Below the pieces are notes generated by a model. That model had not been told where the DNA came from and searched no databases. It saw only the letters and a program-made list of their open reading frames with translations. 64,000 nucleotides of DNA, taken from contig CM082583.2 of assembly GCA_040954595.2 (NCBI GenBank), forward strand, positions 11,098,001 through 11,162,000. Direction: 5' to 3'. This document shows positions 1 through 11,800 of this stretch, one piece after another. The stretch comes from Balanoglossus misakiensis. Taxonomy: Eukaryota; Hemichordata. Position 1 is the stretch's first letter, and each line of letters begins with the position of its first letter. The translations under genes and the position numbers were made by a program.

Positions 1-948
1 AATTAATGAGGTAAAGTATAAGGCTCCATTAGGAGTTCCATGCCTCCAAATGCAATGCCTGTATCTGCGTGGGTTGCCGAGATATGGTAAAGTAGGTCAA
101 AGGTCACCTGAGGTCAACCAAAATTGGGCAAGAAATTTTAACCCCATACTGGTCCATGTTCAACAAAAATCAAACCTCTAGCCCTATTGGCTAGCCTGGA
201 ATTAGGTATGCACATAATTAATGAGATAAGCAGGTGTCACAGGTGACCCCCAATTTTGTCTTTTCAATTTTAGTCACAACCCTCCATACGCCAAGTCTGT
301 ACCTGCTGTGGATGCCAAGATATAGGAAAGTAGGTCAAAGGTCACCTGAGGTCACCCAAAATTTGGGCAAACATTTTTGATCCCATACTGGTCCATGTCC
401 CACAAGAACAAAACCTCTAGCTGTATTAGTTAGCCTGGAATTAGGTATGCACATAATTAATGAGTTAAGCAGGTGTTACAGGTGAGCCGAAAATTTTGCC
501 TTTTATTGTGGTCCCATTCTGCTCACGGGCCAATAGAGAGTCACTGCACAGGACCATTGCACAGACGTGGACATAGCGTCATAGCTTAACTATAGAAAGT
601 ATAGGCCCATGGCTGGGTCCAAAAAATATGAAATATAATATTTAAAAATCTTCTTCTCAAAATTGACTTGGCCCAGAGCCTTGAAATTTAGCATGTAGGA
701 CACTGACCATATGGTCCGCAAAATGATTGCACAGAATTTTGATATCGTCATTCATATGCAAATTAGGCCCATTTGAAAACTTTGCCCATATATGGTCATC
801 AGGTCATGTGACTAATTACACATTCACGAGGGTACTGCACGAGCTCTCATAGACCTGCACCATTGTGCCAAGTTTGAGATTTGTAGGTTCAGTCGTTTTC
901 AAGATCTACCTGAGCAAAAAAACTACACAAGAAAAAAAAAAAAAAAAA
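1..948 (+). mobile_element. Non-autonomous dispersed element, copy 1 (left end cut by the window)
   Basis: This stretch is repeated in the same order and orientation by 949-2404. Shared blocks include the half-site clusters, the CAGGTGTCACAGGTGACCC block, the GCTCACGGGCCA block near 528, the CATAGCGTCATAGCTTAAC block near 574 and the end block TTTTCAAGATC followed by ACTACACAAG. Inside it is a tandem repeat of about 238 bp (clusters at 94 and 332). It ends in a run of A at about 931-948, directly followed by the start of copy 2, and lacks the terminal hairpins of copy 2. No transposase or reverse transcriptase reading frame is visible, so it would depend on proteins supplied elsewhere. The family is not identified. 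Its repeated nature is certain, its class is not. Confidence 0.75.
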
Positions 949-1699
949 TATAGCTGCAAGCAGCGATGACGGGCACAAGCTTAAGCCGAAGGTCAAAGGT
1001 CATATGTGGTCACCCAAAATTTGGGCAAAAAGTTTTGACCCCCATACTAGTCCAGGTCCAATAGAAACCTGACCTCTAGCCCTATTGGTTTGTCTGAAAT
1101 TAGATATGCACATAATTAATGATGTAAAGTGTAAGACTCCATTAATAGTTCGATCCATCCAAACACAAATGCTGTACCTGTTCTGAATGCCAAGATATAG
1201 CAAAGTAGGTCAAAGGTCACCTGGGGTCACCCAAAATTTGGGCATAATTTTTGACCCCATACTGTCCCACAAGAACAAAACCTCTAGCCCTATTGGTTAG
1301 CCTGGAATTAGGTATGCACATAATTAATGAGATATGCAGGTGTCACTGGTGACCCCAAATTTTGGCTTTTCAATTTTAGTCCCAACCCTCCAAACGCCAA
1401 GTCTTTGCCTGCTCTGGTTGCCAAGATATGGTAAATTAGGTCAAAGGTCACCTGAGGTCATGCAACATTTGGGCAAGAAATTTTGAGCCTATACTGGTCC
1501 ATGTTCAACAAAAATCAAACCTCTAACCCTATTGGTTAGCCTGGAATTAGGTATGCACATAATTAATGAGATAAGCAGGTGTCACAGGTGACCCCCAATT
1601 TTGGCTTTTCAATTATAGTCCCAACCCTCCAAACGCCAAGTCTGTACCTGCTATTGATGCGGAGATATAGGAAAGTAGGTCAAAGGTCAACTGAGGTCA
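94..1699 (+). promoter_or_regulatory. Six clusters of AGGTCA half-sites (DR1, mostly followed by a DR4-spaced third site)
   Basis: Each cluster is AGGTCA, one A, AGGTCA, four bases, then a third AGGTCA-like site. Positions are 94-116, 332-354, 990-1012, 1207-1229, 1438-1460 and 1677-1699. The DR1 part is perfect in all six. The third site is AGGTCA in four, TGGTCA in the third cluster and GGGTCA in the fourth. DR1 is the established binding pattern for HNF4, RXR homodimers and PPAR-RXR, and DR4 for TR/LXR-RXR. Binding here is inferred only from sequence. The sites belong to the mobile element, so they repeat because the element repeats. Confidence 0.5.
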
Positions 1700-2404
1700 C
1701 CCAGAATTTGGGCAAATTTTTTTAACCCCATACTGGTCCATGACCAAAAAGAACGAAACCTCTAGCCCTATTAGTTAGCCCGGAATTAGGTATGCACATA
1801 ATTAATGACTTTAGCAGGTGTTACAGGTGAGCCCGAAATTTTGCCTTTTAATTTGGTCCCATTCTGCTCACGGGCCAGTAGGCAGTCACTGTACAGGACA
1901 ATTGCACAGACGTGGACATAGCGTCATAGCTTAACTATAGAAAGTATTGGCCTATGGCTGGGTCCACAAATATGACAAATAATATTTAATAATCTTCTTC
2001 TCAAAATAGACTTGGCCCACGGCCTTGATATTTGGCATGTAGGACACTGATCACATGGTCCACAAAAGTTGCTAAAAGAATTTTGATATCTCCATTCATA
2101 TGCAAATTAGGCCCATTTGAAAACTTTGCCCATATATGGTCATCAGGTCACATGACTAATTAAACATTCACAGGGATACTGCACCAGCTCTCATAGGCCT
2201 GCATCACTGTGCCAAGTTTGAGATTTGTAGGTTCAGCCGTTTTCAAGATCCTATTGGGCAAAAAAACTACACAAGAAAAAGAAGAGGATGAAAAACCCCA
2301 GTAATACCAATAGGGCACAAGCCTGCTTGGCTTGTGCCCTAAAAAAAAAGATGAAAAACCCCAGTAATACCAATAGGGCACAAGCCTGCTTGGCTTGTGC
2401 CCTA
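949..2404 (+). mobile_element. Non-autonomous dispersed element, copy 2 (apparently full length)
   Basis: The element starts TATAGCTGCAAGCAGCG, which contains a small palindrome (GCTGC-AA-GCAGC), followed at 971-980 by GGGCACAAGC. It ends at about 2402 with the reverse complement GCTTGTGCCC, so the ends carry a 10-bp subterminal inverted repeat. Four tandem internal units of about 217-239 bp lie between 990 and 1700. A unique part from 1850 to 2280 matches 520-930 of copy 1. The 3' end is a doubled 63-bp hairpin unit followed by TAA. A hairpin next to a CTAA end and an internal minisatellite recall Helitron/Helentron-derived elements, but this is only an inference. No coding capacity is seen. 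Confidence 0.7.
2288..2404 (+). repeat. Two tandem 63-bp terminal units, each with a perfect 10-bp stem hairpin
   Basis: Two near-identical 63-bp units begin GATGAAAAACCCCAGTAATA. Each contains GGGCACAAGC, a 7-base loop CTGCTTG, and GCTTGTGCCC. The hairpins lie at 2313-2339 and 2376-2402. They form the right end of the mobile element and probably reflect end duplication. Confidence 0.8.
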
Positions 2405-3584
2405 ATAAACATCGCCCTGATCAGTATTCGTATACACGTGTCGATGACATCCGTGAAATATTACATATAAATAGAGAATGTACCAGCTGAAATATCTCAC
2501 TTCAGTACGGGGCTTTTATCACACCACATAACGCCGCCAGGAAACATTTAATAGCAATTAACGGGAAAGGTTGCTACTGCACCACAAGCACGCGTGTCAA
2601 TACCCGCCGCCTGTACACCGACGGTAAACCTGGTTCCATCTCAAAAAAGAGCAACCGACTTCTAAATTGACCAAGGCAAGTTGAGTGCATGCGGTATTTA
2701 AGCTTATGTACACTTTGTCACAGTTATGCAATTTGCATTGAAGCAGAAGTCATACATTCTTTGTTCTAGCATTACTTTTTTTTACACTGATTATGAATTG
2801 ACTTTTGATATGAACGACATGTACGAGAACTACAGCTATAGTGGCCAGCAGATAGTTATCGTTGTCTTGACCACGCAGTTCATGTCGCGAAGGTTGCGGA
2901 GAGTAACTTTGGTAACCCTCCAAAACAAGTAAAACCAATTGCGTGAACATCACGAGACCGAAAACTTCCATGTTTTCATGCTTCACGAGATATTTTTAAT
3001 AACGCAAAAACACAACAGAAGGGTATGTACTGCATAGATTTTTAAAACCAGTACGACATAATTTATGGTTAATTAACCGAAACTGCTGGTATTTCCATTA
3101 TTTTATCAACTGCAATTTCTTGTTCAATTAATCCACTGTAACACATTGTGAAATTCCTAGTATTTAGATTATCAACATGGTCCATATTATGTCTAAAGTC
3201 ACTATTGTTTTAGTAGAATTCACCAATCACAGAATTTAGGCAATACTGATAAGGTTTTGGAATAACCCTGTACTGAATTGGCTTTTGCGGTCAATCTATT
3301 CTGAGCCAATCAAATATAATATAAAAAAATAATTGGTCTTTGCATTGTTTGCTGTAGCACATGTTCATTACACCGGCTGAGGGTATGTTTCCTAACCCAA
3401 AAGAAAAGCGGTAATTAATTATTAAAGTGTTAAAATAGCTCAGATTTAATGAGAATTGGAAGACGTGTAGAATGCGTGTACCCTGTGTTCAATGAATACT
3501 TTGATATTTGAAAAAATAAAATAACCCCAAAAGTCACTTGTTGATATATTATTTTCCATTGAATTTTTGTCAACTTTCTTCCAG
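2405..3584. other. Upstream region of the riboflavin transporter gene
   Basis: AT-rich single-copy-looking DNA with no coding region I can support. It probably holds the promoter and any 5' untranslated exon of the SLC52A gene, because a consensus splice acceptor (TTTCTTCCAG) ends at 3584, 18 bases before the start codon. No TATA box could be assigned with confidence. Confidence 0.4.
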
Positions 3585-3602
3585 AAGGACATCGTTGTCA
3601 AA

Positions 3603-5312
3603 ATGGACACGCAAGAATCGACAGGACGTACACTATCGTTTACTGTTCAGTTACTGGTTTGCTGCCTGGGCTTGGCCTCGTGGATTGACATCAATGGATT
3701 GTGGGTAGAGTTACCCCTGATGGTGCATCGATTACCTGAACGCTGGAACCTCCCGTCGTACCTGGTGATTATCACTCAAATTTCAAACCTCGGCCCTCTA
3801 GCGTTCACCATCATCAGTAAATTCACAAAGCGTCGAATTGAGATTCCTACAAACTACTTCATAATTTCAGTGGGCGCTATATCTTGTCTGCTTCTTGCAT
3901 TCTTGTGGGATCGTACGACTGTCATTTGGGGCATGGAACGTAGCACGGCTTTACTGACCCTGGCTCTCTTTCTGGCAGTGGTCGACTGTACATCATCTGT
4001 TTCGTTTTTGGCGTTCATGTCTTTGTATCCTGCTGGGTACATGACAGCTTACCTCATTGGCGAAGAGGTAACTGGTCTCATCCCAAGCCTTGTTGGTCTC
4101 ATCCAAGGGTCTGGTGGTAATGCTGAATGTCTTAATATGTCTATGTCTTTTGTAAATGACACCATGAATACAACGCTTTACCATCTTTCAGTCTACTATC
4201 CTCCTGCTAGATTCCCGGTTAAAGGTTTTTTGGTTTTATTGTTCACCTTGCTTCTGTGCAGTCTAGCAGCATTTGTCATGCTCAACAACCTACCGTCTGC
4301 GACTAGGCACAGGGTGAAACGCCCTCTCAAGTCTGACATGAGGTCCACCAGTGATGTCTCCATTGAGTTCCATATCTTAAAGAGTAGTACACAGGTTAAT
4401 GAGGACAACGGCAGTAATCATGCGCAGAATGGGGAGAAAGACAAGAAAGTTAAGATCAACGACAAGAGTGCAGAAAAACTATCGACTTCAGGTTGGCTGT
4501 TCTTGATGATAATCCTTGGATGGTTAAGTGGTCTCAAGAATGCAGTTCTGCCCTCAGTACAGTCCTACTCTGCCTTGCCCTATGGTAACGTCGCCTACCA
4601 CCTCTGCATTACACTGTCACAGTTGGTCAAGCCACTAACCTGTTTCGTTGCCCATTACCTACCAACTAAAAAGCTGACAATAATTGGATTTTATGCTCTT
4701 TGTGGAACCCTTAGTGCAGCCTATATATTCTCTCTGGCGTTACTGAGTCCAACACCGATATTATGTGGCAGCAAATGGGGTGAAGCACTCATGGTAAGTC
4801 TTGTTTAGTATTTTCGTAACTGTCAATCAATTAAACCAAAATTAGATCTGCCTTTATGCAACTTCTGGATACATGGAAGTCACAACAGACATTTTGGGCA
4901 TATCTATGAAAATATGTCTTTAGGGCTTCCGTGATATCACAGCATTATTGGAGAAAACACAGTGCATACGGCTGTGTCATCGTGGCAGTATTGTGCCCCA
5001 AAGCAGATTATTGGAGAAAAAAACTTCGTTATTTACAGTCTACAACAAGCCTCTTGTTTTGCATATAACGACAGAACACTTTGACTTATATCTGTACAGG
5101 TCGTCTCATGGATTCTGTTTGGGGCCTGCGTTACATACGTCGAAGTGGTGATTTGCTTTCTCTGCCGCAGTCACGGACGCAGAGCACTGATACGGTGCGG
5201 ATTTTGTGCCCAGTTTGGTTCTTTCATCGGATCGGTGACCATTTTCTCGCTGATGAACTCTCTAGATCTGTTCACTTCCAACAACCCTTGCGACGATACC
5301 TGCTATAACTAA
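3603..5312 (+). CDS. Riboflavin transporter, SLC52A (RFVT) family
   Basis: Plasma-membrane carrier that brings riboflavin (vitamin B2) into cells. Coding exons are 3603-4793 and 5100-5312, joined in phase 0 by a GTAAGT donor and CAG acceptor, giving 467 residues, close to the family's usual 445-470. The start ATG at 3603 follows a splice acceptor at 3584, so the first bases of that exon are 5' UTR. The N-terminus has the family signature: a first membrane segment, then SWIDINGLWVELPLMV and LPERWNLPSYL. About 11 hydrophobic segments follow. A hydrophilic, lysine-rich cytoplasmic loop lies at roughly residues 240-298 (genomic 4320-4490). Exon 2 encodes the last two membrane segments and ends CDDTCYN. 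Which vertebrate paralogue (SLC52A1/2/3) it matches cannot be decided; the invertebrate gene is probably co-orthologous. Confidence 0.93.
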
Positions 5313-5595
5313 CTGACAACTGTGTCGAATGCAGAACAGAAATCAGTCTTTCCATGGTGTATCGTATATCCAAAATATGAAGTGCGATGTTCCATGTTGA
5401 TTCCCCGTATTTAAAGTTTACTAGATCCATGTTTATGATCTGTATACTGACATCACCTTTATTCATTATTTGGGCAAAAAGCTTTTCATACTGCATGATC
5501 CAAATGTCTTTTGAATCTTAATTTTCAACAAGACTCCTTACTTCCATAAATTTAGCACGTGATAATAAATCCGAAACATGTATAAATCCCGAGTC

Positions 5596-5601
5596 AATAA
5601 A
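5596..5601 (+). terminator. Poly(A) signal AATAAA of the riboflavin transporter gene
   Basis: AATAAA occurs 284 bp after the stop codon, within GAGTCAATAAAGTC, followed by a T/G-rich stretch at 5625-5665. It is the first strong hexamer after the gene and would give a 3' UTR of about 0.3 kb. Confidence 0.6.
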
Positions 5602-5835
5602 GTCTCTAAAGCTTTAAAATGACGCTTTGTCCTTATCTTTGGTGAAGGATTGCAACATTTTTTTTTGATTTCGAATTTCAGTCAGACTATTAGGTTGGAT
5701 TTTCTGTGTTTAGAAATGAATATTTTGTACGAGATTATAATTCAATAAACGTAATAAAGAGGATGAATATTTGATGGAATGATTTTAAGAGTTTTGTAAA
5801 ATTAGATATGTGTTACAAAAGATTTTTAGACTTTG

Positions 5836-8800
5836 CGTTATAGCTCATGAAAATCTTCAAAAACCGAGGATTTTTCGACTTTTCGGATTTTCAAAATTTG
5901 GTCATTTTTTGAAAAAATCATGGGTTATAGCTCAGGAAAATCTTCAAAAATCGAGGATTTTTCGACTTTTCGGATTTTCAAAATTTGGTCATTTTTTGAA
6001 AAAATCATGGGTTATAGCTCAGGAAAATCTTCAAAAATCGAGGATTTTTCGACTTTTCGGATTTTCAAAATTTGGTCATTTTTTGAAAAAATCATGGGTT
6101 ATAGCTCAGGAAAATCTTCAAAAATCGAGGATTTTTCGACTTTTCGGATTTTCAAAATTTGGTAATTTTTTGAAAAAAATCATGGGTTATAGCTCAGGAA
6201 AATCTTCAAAAATCGAGGATTTTTCGACTTTTCGAATTTTCAAAATTTGGTCATTTTTTGAAAAAATCATGGGTTATAGCTCAGGAAAATCTTCAAAAAT
6301 CGAGGTTTTTTCGACTTTTCGGATTTTCAAAATTTGGTCATTTTTTGAAAAAATCATGGGTTATAGCTCAGGAAAATCTTCAAAAATCGAGGATTTTTCG
6401 ACTTTTCGGATTTTCAAAATTTGGTCATTTTTTGAAAAAATCATGGGTTATAGCTCAGGAAAATCTTCAAAAATCGAGGATTTTTCGACTTTTCGGATTT
6501 TCAAAATTTGGTCATTTTTTGAAAAAATCATGGGTTATAGCTCAGGAAAATCTTCAAAAATCGAGGATTTTTCGACTTTTCGGATTTTCAAAATTTGGTC
6601 ATTTCTTGAAAAAATCATGGGTTATAGCTCAGGAAAATCTTCAAAAATCGAGGATTTTTCGACTTTTCGGATTTTCAAAATTTGGTCATTTTTTGAAAAA
6701 ATCATGGGTTATAGCTCAGGAAAATCTTCAAAAATCGAGGATTTTTCGACTTTTCGGATTTTCAAAATTTGGTCATTTTTTGAAAAAATCATGGGTTATA
6801 GCTCAGGAAAATCTTCAAAAATCGAGGATTTTTCGACTTTTCGGATTTTCAAAATTTGGTCATTTCTTGAAAAAATCATGGGTTATAGCTCAGGAAAATC
6901 TTCAAAAATCGAGGATTTTTCGACTTTTCGGATTTTCAAAATTTGGTCATTTTTTGAAAAAATCATGGGTTATAGCTCAGGAAAATCTTCAAAAATCGAG
7001 GATTTTTCGACTTTTCGAATTTTCAAAATATGGTCATTTTTTGAAAAAATCATGGGTTATAGCTCAGGAAAATCTTCAAAAATCGAGGATTTTTCGACTT
7101 TTCGGATTTTCAAAATTTGGTCATTTTTTGAAAAAATCATGGGTTATAGCTCAGGAAAATCTTCAAAAATCGAGGATTTTTCGACTTTTCGGATTTTCAA
7201 AATTTGGTCATTTTTTGAAAAAATCATGGGTTATAGCTCAGGAAAATCTTCAAAAATCGAGGATTTTTCGACTTTTCGGATTTTAAAAAATTTGGTCATT
7301 TTTTGAAAAAATCATGGGTTATAGCTCAGGAAAATCTTCAAAAATCGAGGATTTTTCGACTTTTCGGATTTTCAAAATTTGGTCATTTTTTGAAAAAATC
7401 ATGGGTTATAGCTCAGGAAAATCTTCAAAAATCGAGGATTTTTCGACTTTTCGGATTTTCAAAATTTGGTCATTTTTTGAAAAAATCATGGGTTATAGCT
7501 CAGGAAAATCTTCAAAAATCGAGGTTTTTTCGACTTTTCGGATTTTCAAAATTTGGTCATTTTTTGAAAAAATCATGGGTTATAGCTCAGGAAAATCTTC
7601 AAAAATCGAGGATTTTTCGACTTTTCGGATTTTCAAAATTTGGTCATTTTTTGAAAAAATCATGGGTTATAGCTCAGGAAAATCTTCAAAAATCGAGGAT
7701 TTTTCGACTTTTCGGATTTTCAAAATTTGGTCATTTTTTGAAAAAATCATGGGTTATAGCTCAGGAAAATCTTCAAAAATCGAGGATTTTTCGACTTTTC
7801 GGATTTTCAAAATTTGGTCATTTTTTGAAAAAATCATGGGTTATAGCTCAGGAAAATCTTCAAAAATCGAGGATTTTTCGACTTTTCGGATTTTCAAAAT
7901 TTGGTCATTTTTTGAAAAAATCATGGGTTATAGCTCAGGAAAATCTTCAAAAATCGAGGATTTTTCGACTTTTCGGATTTTCAAAATTTGGTCATTTTTT
8001 GAAAAAATCATGGGTTATAGCTCAGGAAAATCTTCAAAAATCGAGGTTTTTTCGACTTTTCGGATTTTCAAAATTTGGTCATTTTTTGAAAAAATCATGG
8101 GTTATAGCTCAGGAAAATCTTCAAAAATCGAGGATTTTTCGACTTTTCGGATTTTCAAAATTTGGTCATTTTTTGAAAAAATCATGGGTTATAGCTCAGG
8201 AAAATCTTCAAAAATCGAGGATTTTTCGACTTTTCGGATTTTCAAAATTTGGTCATTTTTTGAAAAAATCATGGGTTATAGCTCAGGAAAATCTTCAAAA
8301 ATCGAGGATTTTTCGACTTTTCGGATTTTCAAAATTTGGTCATTTTTTGAATAAATCATGGGTTATAGCTCAGGAAAATCTTCAAAAATCGAGGATTTTT
8401 CGACTTTTCGGATTTTCAAAATTTGGTCATTTTTTGAAAAAATCATGGGTTATAGCTCAGGAAAATCTTCAAAAATCGAGGATTTTTCGACTTTTCGGAT
8501 TTTCAAAATTTGGTCATTTTTTGAAAAAATCATGGGTTATAGCTCAGGAAAATCTTCAAAAATCGAGGATTTTTCGACTTTTCGGATTTTCAAAATTTGG
8601 TCATTTTTTGAAAAAATCATGGGTTATAGCTCAGGAAAATCTTCAAAAATCGAGGATTTTTCGACTTTTCGGATTTTCAAAATTTGGTCATTTTTTGAAA
8701 AAATCATGGGTTATAGCTCAGGAAAATCTTCAAAAATCGAGGATTTTTCGACTTTTCGGATTTTCAAAATTTGGTCATTTTTTGAAAAAATCATGGGTTA

Positions 8801-11800
8801 TAGCTCAGGAAAATCTTCAAAAATCGAGGATTTTTCGACTTTTCGGATTTTCAAAATTTGGTCATTTTTTGAAAAAATCATGGGTTATAGCTCAGGAAAA
8901 TCTTCAAAAATCGAGGATTTTTCGACTTTTCGGATTTTCAAAATTTGGTCATTTTTTGAAAAAATCATGGGTTATAGCTCAGGAAAATCTTCAAAAATCG
9001 AGGATTTTTCGACTTTTCGGATTTTCAAAATTTGGTCATTTTTTGAAAAAAATCATGGGTTATAGCTCAGGAAAATCTTCAAAAATCGAGGATTTTTCGA
9101 CTTTTCGAATTTTCAAAATTTGGTCATTTTTTGAAAAAATCATGGGTTATAGCTCAGGAAAATCTTCAAAAATCGAGGATTTTTCGACTTTTCGGATTTT
9201 CAAAATTTGGTCATTTTTTGAAAAAATCATGGGTTATAGCTCAGGAAAATCTTCAAAAATCGAGGATTTTTCGACTTTTCGGATTTTCAAAATTTGGTCA
9301 TTTTTTGAAAAAATCATGGGTTATAGCTCAGGAAAATCTTCAAAAATCGAGGATTTTTTGACTTTTCGGATTTTCAAAATTTGGTCATTTTTTGAAAAAA
9401 ATCATGGGTTATAGCTCAGGAAAATCTTCAAAAATCGAGGATTTTTCGACTTTTCGAATTTTCAAAATTTGGTCATTTTTTGAAAAAATCATGGGTTATA
9501 GCTCAGGAAAATCTTCAAAAATCGAGGATTTTTCGACTTTTCGGATTTTCAAAATTTGGTCATTTTTTGAAAAAATCATGGGTTATAGCTCAGGAAAATC
9601 TTCAAAAATCGAGGATTTTTCGACTTTTCGGATTTTCAAAATTTGGTCATTTTTTGAAAAAATCATGGGTTATAGCTCAGGAAAATCTTCAAAAATCGAG
9701 GATTTTTCGACTTTTCGGATTTTCAAAATTTGGTCATTTTTTGAAAAAATCATGGGTTATAGCTCAGGAAAATCTTCAAAAATCGAGGTTTTTTCGACTT
9801 TTCGGATTTTCAAAATTTGGTCATTTTTTGAAAAAATCATGGGTTATAGCTCAGGAAAATCTTCAAAAATCGAGGATTTTTCGACTTTTCGGATTTTCAA
9901 AATTTGGTCATTTTTTGAAAAAATCATGGGTTATAGCTCAGGAAAATCTTCAAAAATCGAGGATTTTTCGACTTTTCGGATTTTCAAAATTTGGTCATTT
10001 TTTGAAAAATCATGGGTTATAGCTCAGGAAAATCTTCAAAAATCGAGGATTTTTCGACTTTTCGGATTTTCAAAATTTGGTCATTTTTTGAAAAATCATG
10101 GGTTATAGCTCAGGAAAATCTTCAAAAATCGAGGATTTTTCGACTTTTCGAATTTTCAAAATTTGGTCATTTTTTGAAAAAATCATGGGTTATAGCTCAG
10201 GAAAATCTTCAAAAATCGAGGATTTTTCGACTTTTCGGATTTTCAAAATTTGGTCATTTTTTGAAAAAATCATGGGTTATAGCTCAGGAAAATCTTCAAA
10301 AATCGAGGATTTTTCGACTTTTCGGATTTTCAAAATTTGGTCATTTTTTGAAAAAATCATGGGTTATAGCTCAGGAAAATCTTCAAAAATCGAGGTTTTT
10401 TCGACTTTTCGGATTTTCAAAATTTGGTCATTTTTTGAAAAAATCATGGGTTATAGCTCAGGAAAATCTTCAAAAATCGAGGATTTTTCGACTTTTCGGA
10501 TTTTCAAAATTTGGTCATTTTTTGAAAAAATCATGGGTTATAGCTCAGGAAAATCTTCAAAAATCGAGGATTTTTCGACTTTTCGGATTTTCAAAATTTG
10601 GTCATTTTTTGAAAAAATCATGGGTTATAGCTCAGGAAAATCTTCAAAAATCGAGGATTTTTCGACTTTTCGGATTTTCAAAATTTGGTCATTTTTTGAA
10701 AAAATCATGGGTTATAGCTCAGGAAAATCTTCAAAAATCGAGGATTTTTCGACTTTTCGGATTTTCAAAATTTGGTCATTTTTTGAAAAAATCATGGGTT
10801 ATAGCTCAGGAAAATCTTCAAAAATCGAGGATTTTTCGACTTTTCGGATTTTCAAAATTTGGTCATTTTTTGAAAAAATCATGGGTTATAGCTCAGGAAA
10901 ATCTTCAAAAATCGAGGATTTTTCGACTTTTCGGATTTTCAAAATTTGGTCATTTTTTGAAAAAATCATGGGTTATAGCTCAGGAAAATCTTCAAAAATC
11001 GAGGATTTTTCGACTTTTCGGATTTTCAAAATTTGGTCATTTTTTGAAAAAATCATGGGTTATAGCTCAGGAAAATCTTCAAAAATCGAGGATTTTTCGA
11101 CTTTTCGGATTTTCAAAATTTGGTCATTTTTTGAAAAAATCATGGGTTATAGCTCAGGAAAATCTTCAAAAATCGAGGATTTTTCGACTTTTCGGATTTT
11201 CAAAATTTGGTCATTTTTTGAAAAAATCATGGGTTATAGCTCAGGAAAATCTTCAAAAATCGAGGATTTTTCGACTTTTCGGATTTTCAAAATTTGGTCA
11301 TTTTTTGAAAAAATCATGGGTTATAGCTCAGGAAAATCTTCAAAAATCGAGGATTTTTCGACTTTTCGGATTTTCAAAATTTGGTCATTTTTTGAAAAAA
11401 TCATGGGTTATAGCTCAGGAAAATCTTCAAAAATCGAGGATTTTTCGACTTTTCGGATTTTCAAAATTTGGTCATTTTTTGAAAAAATCATGGGTTATAG
11501 CTCAGGAAAATCTTCAAAAATCGAGGATTTTTCGACTTTTCGGATTTTCAAAATTTGGTCATTTTTTGAAAAAATCATGGGTTATAGCTCAGGAAAATCT
11601 TCAAAAATCGAGGATTTTTCGACTTTTCGGATTTTCAAAATTTGGTCATTTTTTGAAAAAATCATGGGTTATAGCTCAGGAAAATCTTCAAAAATCGAGG
11701 ATTTTTCGACTTTTCGGATTTTCAAAATTTGGTCATTTTTTGAAAAAATCATGGGTTATAGCTCAGGAAAATCTTCAAAAATCGAGGATTTTTCGACTTT

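Noticed and set aside
2160-2470. Small open frames with repeated GFSSFFLGHKPSRLVPYWYYW on the minus strand and its counterpart on the plus strand
   Set aside because: They come from the doubled 63-bp terminal hairpin unit of the mobile element.
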